NCBI RefSeq assembly: GCF_025685685.1
Contig: NZ_JAGSYH010000004.1
Coordinates: 682,001 to 746,000, forward strand
Origin: Acidicapsa dinghuensis
GTDB taxonomy: Bacteria > Acidobacteriota > Terriglobia > Terriglobales > Acidobacteriaceae
Direction: 5' to 3'
DNA length: 64,000 bases
Positions within the stretch are counted from its first letter, which is position 1. The number at the start of each line of letters is the position of its first letter. Below are positions 61,017 through 64,000 of the stretch, piece after piece. The position numbers and the translations under genes are program-made. The notes under the pieces are model-generated. The model was not told the origin of the DNA. It did no database searches and saw only the letters and a list, made by a program, of their open reading frames with translations.

Positions 61017-63067
61017 CAACCGATTTCCCTTCGTGGGACCATGCCGAGTTCTGCAATCAAAAAAGTCAGGCGGGCAGTGAGTGCCCGAATTCGCTCCGTC
61101 AGGGGAAGCACAGGTTTGTGCCCACGATTCTCGGAGTAATCGAGCAGCACAGGGCGCTCTGATGATGGGGATTGATGCAACCGAGCAATCATCTTGCGCG
61201 CATGCAGCGAATCACAGCGTTTGTCGCGGTCGCCGGATATGATCAGCACCGCAGGATAATTGACAGTGTCGACAACCCGATGATAGGGAGATAATTCGTA
61301 GAGAGCGGCGAATTCTTCCGGATCATCAGGCGATCCAAACTCCCTAACGAATCCACGAGCCACTCCGAAGAGATGAAAGCGAACCAAATCTGCCAACGGC
61401 CCAAGGGCCATGGCTGCACGAAATAGAGCCGGCCTCTGAGTTACAGCGCAGAGGGCTAACAGGGCACCATCGCTCTGACCAGCTATTCCGAGATGATCGG
61501 AAGCCGTGTAATTGTTTTGCATCAGCCATTCCGCCGCAGCAATCAAATCGTTGACCGATGTCTGCTTATGTTGTTTCTGTGCGGCCAGATGCCATTGTCG
61601 CCCGCCCTCTCCGCCTCCGCGGACATGAGCGATTGCGCAGGAGAATCCAGCTTCAATGAGGATGGTTAGTAGAGCGCTGAACTTTGGAGTGTTGTTTACA
61701 CCGGCAGCACCGTATGCGCTTAGAAGCGTCGGCCGAGGACCTAAACACCCGGACGGACGAATGAGCGTGATTGGGATATTGACTCCATCCACCGAAGGAT
61801 ACGATCGCTCCTCAACATCTGGTTCTGTCAATGTGGGCAGGATAGACTGACGCCACCATAGAGAACTCGCACCTGTCTTTAGGTCGATTGCATAAATCGA
61901 TGGAGGAGCCGTGATATCGCTATGTGAATAAAATAATCGTCCATGAAGCGTATCAAGTTGGCCTAGCCTGGACGTGCCGCTTGGTGGGTAATGAATCTCC
62001 CGCTGAAACTCGCCAGTCGCCGAATATAGACGGGTCGTCATTTCGCAGCCGTCCAGATAGTGTGCTACGAGGGAGTCATTCCAGTGTTCAAACGCGTGGA
62101 GGTGTTTCCGAGACTGCGGTACGAGATCGTCCCAAGCCTTAGGTTCAGGTCTCTCAAGACTAATAGATACAATTCTCCCGAGCGGTGCGTCGTGTGTTGT
62201 CATCGCTTCCAGCGAGTCTTTTCTGAGGCAGGCGCTGAAGCTTCTGCCTTCAAGATCAACGAGCTTTCGAGGAGGCTGGCAAAAGGGAGCCTCGTGAAAA
62301 AAGAAGCGAGTCTGGGACGCCGATTCCAGGGATACCACCGTGTACCCCAGCGAACAACCGTTTTCAGATCCCTGTATGATCAGTCGAAGTGAGGGGCCAT
62401 CTCCCGCATAAAAAACCTCACTGTCCGAGACTGAAGCTTCTCCCAAACGATGATGTCTGGCGGCACGACGGGTCTGATATACCCCCTCGATTTCTTCGTG
62501 GACGTAATGAAAGCCGCTCCCGTCATTGTCAAATACCAGACCTCGGTAGAAACCCCGTGGGAGCGAATCTGGCAAGAGCAGTCCGTTGTCCAGGTCGTAG
62601 AAAGCAATTTCCTGAACATCTTCTCCCCCAATTCGAAGGGCAAATGCGAGATAGCGGCCGTCTGGAGAGACTTGGAGGATTGCGAGGGACGTGTTTGAGT
62701 CCCGGCCAAGGATCTCGTTCGTTAGGAGAAGTGTCTCCATTCCACCGTCATTGCGATGATAGAGTGCCTTTTGCTCTTCATCTGCTCTGCGCCTAAGATA
62801 GAGCAGCCCGCCATGTCTGTCAGATATTGGGAGATCAATAACCTCTACCGACAGCAATTCCATCACGCGTTCCTCGATTGAAGACCGGAGCTGATCGTGA
62901 CCGTGGAGGTACTTGCGATATGCTTCCTGTTCACTACGAATAAATGCACGCGTAGCGAGAGAGTCCTGTTCCTCGAGCCAGCGGAAAGTGTCTTCCACTT
63001 CGATCCCATGCAATACCTCGTACACGGCCTCGGGCCGATAAGAAGAGGGGTCCAACATTGCGCTCAT
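61016..63067 (-). CDS. Prolyl oligopeptidase-family (S9A) serine hydrolase in the lasso operon
   Basis: About 683 residues from ATG 63067, which overlaps the kinase stop (ATGA); the frame runs open to 63262 inside the kinase gene, but that part is not protein-like. The N-terminus YEVLHGIEVEDTFRWLEEQDS is the standard POP entry, then a beta-propeller (VSPDGRYLAFALRIGGEDVQEI) and a hydrolase domain with IAHVRGGGEGGRQWH, nucleophile GIAGQSDGALLALC, ISGDRDKRCD and RGHKPV. The elbow is GQSDGA rather than the usual GGSNGG. No signal peptide, so it is cytosolic and distinct from the isopeptidase. Possible roles: trimming the peptide after a Pro of the conserved SNP, or destroying leader or mis-folded peptide. 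Confidence 0.85.
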   Translation of the reverse strand: MSAMLDPSSYRPEAVYEVLHGIEVEDTFRWLEEQDSLATRAFIRSEQEAYRKYLHGHDQLRSSIEERVMELLSVEVIDLPISDRHGGLLYLRRRADEEQKALYHRNDGGMETLLLTNEILGRDSNTSLAILQVSPDGRYLAFALRIGGEDVQEIAFYDLDNGLLLPDSLPRGFYRGLVFDNDGSGFHYVHEEIEGVYQTRRAARHHRLGEASVSDSEVFYAGDGPSLRLIIQGSENGCSLGYTVVSLESASQTRFFFHEAPFCQPPRKLVDLEGRSFSACLRKDSLEAMTTHDAPLGRIVSISLERPEPKAWDDLVPQSRKHLHAFEHWNDSLVAHYLDGCEMTTRLYSATGEFQREIHYPPSGTSRLGQLDTLHGRLFYSHSDITAPPSIYAIDLKTGASSLWWRQSILPTLTEPDVEERSYPSVDGVNIPITLIRPSGCLGPRPTLLSAYGAAGVNNTPKFSALLTILIEAGFSCAIAHVRGGGEGGRQWHLAAQKQHKQTSVNDLIAAAEWLMQNNYTASDHLGIAGQSDGALLALCAVTQRPALFRAAMALGPLADLVRFHLFGVARGFVREFGSPDDPEEFAALYELSPYHRVVDTVNYPAVLIISGDRDKRCDSLHARKMIARLHQSPSSERPVLLDYSENRGHKPVLPLTERIRALTARLTFLIAELGMVPRREIG

Positions 63068-64000
63068 GCGGCCACCTCCGACGCCTTTGCTAGCTCCCAC
63101 TTCGTCCGCCGCAGCATCGACCGCAAGAGAGGCCACGCAAGAGTGGGATCTGGCCGGTTGCGATTTGCCGCCCAAGCGACGAGACCGTAGAGGAATGCTG
63201 CGATGGAAGGAGCGACTGAGATCGTCTTTTCCAGAAGCGCGGTCGCTGTGTGCATTCTCCAATAGTCGGCATAGAATCGGCGCAGTGCGCTATGGCTATC
63301 GGCAACAAGCGGACTCGATCGGGCGAGATCCGCCAATAGATGCTCCGCGGACATGAAGGGGTGACCGATGTAGGTCTCAGCCCAATCTAGAAAGACCGGC
63401 CCCCCAGGCGCGGCAATGACGTTTCCGTGCCCAATGTCCCCATGTACCAATGTCTCCGGTATGCCAGCACTCGTTAACTCTTGAAGGGCCGACCGCACAT
63501 CATCTTGCAGACTCTCTAGCTCTACACACGTCAGAGGCTTAGGAATGGTCACTTCTTGCGCGAGCATGGCCTGCTGTGCGTCCTCAAAGAAGAGCTCCAA
63601 TAAGGACGCTATTCGCTGGCATGTCCAATCCTTTGCACCCAGGATTGACCAGGAGCACGTATCGACGGCGAGCTCTTTTTGCATCGTGGCAAGAGCAGCT
63701 AAAGCCTGTTCGCACTGCCGCACATCATTCGACTCGTTCAATGGAACTCCTTGAACACCCTGCATGAGCCAGCCATTCCATTCGGGGATAGTCGCTAACG
63801 TTTTCGGCAAATACTGAGGAAAGCGCCGTGTCAGTTCCGCAGTCAAGGCGTACTCATGTGTGTTGGGATGTCCCACCGCTTTGAACCATTTGCTGCTCCC
63901 ACCACCGAACGCAAACGAGAGAAGGCAAAAGTTGATTCCTTGGTTCATATGGCGGAAATGCGGAGAGAGGTTACGCCAATTCCTGTAACCAAGAATCGCA
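63064..64000 (-). CDS. Aminoglycoside phosphotransferase-like kinase of the lasso operon (5' end beyond window)
   Basis: The frame is open to the right edge (upstream of Met at 63948 it reads YRNWRNLSPHFRH), so the start lies beyond 64000. The fold is APH/choline-kinase-like: KWFKAVGHPNTHEYALTAELTRRFP (nucleotide-binding lobe), PEWNGWLMQGV hinge, and the catalytic ETLVHGDIGHGNVIAAPGGPVFLDWAETYIGHPF with HGDxGxxN and the metal-binding DW. The substrate is unlikely to be a drug: it is the leading gene of the coupled unit with POP, B2 and cyclase. Phosphorylation of the lasso peptide or its precursor, for example a tail Ser or Tyr of GGSYD, is a reasonable inference. Confidence 0.8.
   Translation of the reverse strand, partial: AILGYRNWRNLSPHFRHMNQGINFCLLSFAFGGGSSKWFKAVGHPNTHEYALTAELTRRFPQYLPKTLATIPEWNGWLMQGVQGVPLNESNDVRQCEQALAALATMQKELAVDTCSWSILGAKDWTCQRIASLLELFFEDAQQAMLAQEVTIPKPLTCVELESLQDDVRSALQELTSAGIPETLVHGDIGHGNVIAAPGGPVFLDWAETYIGHPFMSAEHLLADLARSSPLVADSHSALRRFYADYWRMHTATALLEKTISVAPSIAAFLYGLVAWAANRNRPDPTLAWPLLRSMLRRTKWELAKASEVAA

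Noticed and set aside
63067..63262. N-terminal extension of the prolyl oligopeptidase
   Set aside because: Overlaps the kinase gene; residues are low-complexity, and ATG 63067 gives the standard POP start and an ATGA overlap.
1..64000. CRISPR arrays, tRNA/rRNA genes, insertion sequences, integrases
   Set aside because: None seen on reading both strands; direct repeats found are too few and too dispersed for CRISPR.

Overview
The window looks like a soil member of the Acidobacteriota, probably class Terriglobia. The basis is gene content: two large MacB/FtsX-type permeases of the acidobacterial 'ADOP' kind, one with a PadR regulator beside it; three PadR genes in all; a carboxypeptidase-regulatory-domain (Oar-like) TonB receptor; and DUF3500 and Tat-type enzymes. 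No rRNA, tRNA, transposase, integrase or CRISPR array was seen, so the taxonomy is inferred.

Layout. 1-28.4 kb is ordinary chromosome: a permease fragment; a frameshifted DoxX-like gene; an ArsR-SulP operon; a DUF3500 protein; PadR-ADOP; several alpha/beta hydrolases; a PadR/membrane protein/catalytically dead esterase operon; an FGE-like protein; a PadR/S41 peptidase operon; a 1387-residue CheB-CheR-PAS-histidine kinase; a LytS/LytTR pair; a LolA-like/thioredoxin fusion; and small enzymes. A degenerate 36-bp dispersed repeat occurs three times here (5.5, 13.8, 22.3 kb).

28.5-48.1 kb is an accessory, defence-rich island. In order: a proteasome-like Ntn hydrolase, a PD-(D/E)XK-like protein, a membrane protein, an arthropod-type hemocyanin/prophenoloxidase homologue with all six copper histidines, DUF4238-like and DUF2971-like proteins, a RES/Xre toxin-antitoxin pair, a DUF6361-like/phospholipase D-like operon, a YiiX-type papain-like protein with a zinc ribbon, and a complete short-Argonaute SPARTA pair (TIR-APAZ + MID-PIWI). 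SPARTA is divergent from a ribbon-helix-helix regulator across a perfect 19-bp palindrome. Three Xre regulators follow, two of them with their own CAATTG-centred palindromes.

48.4-64 kb holds an orphan OmpR-type regulator and then what I consider the most interesting locus, a lasso-peptide gene cluster. The + strand carries a 1004-residue protein joining an ECF sigma factor, a zinc anti-sigma motif, one membrane span and a large outer domain, followed by a TonB-dependent receptor and an AtxE2-like lasso isopeptidase. The - strand, converging on these, carries a kinase (cut by the window end), a prolyl oligopeptidase, a B2 leader peptidase and a lasso cyclase in translationally coupled order, then two 49-codon precursor genes, each with its own ribosome binding site. 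The precursors share a YxxP leader motif, a Gly25...Asp32 spacing that fits an 8-residue lasso ring, and an invariant C-terminus GGSYDxDE. A B1/RRE gene was not seen and may lie beyond 64 kb. The proposed logic: peptide made and exported, taken up by the receptor, linearised by the isopeptidase, with the membrane sigma fusion coupling receptor state to transcription.
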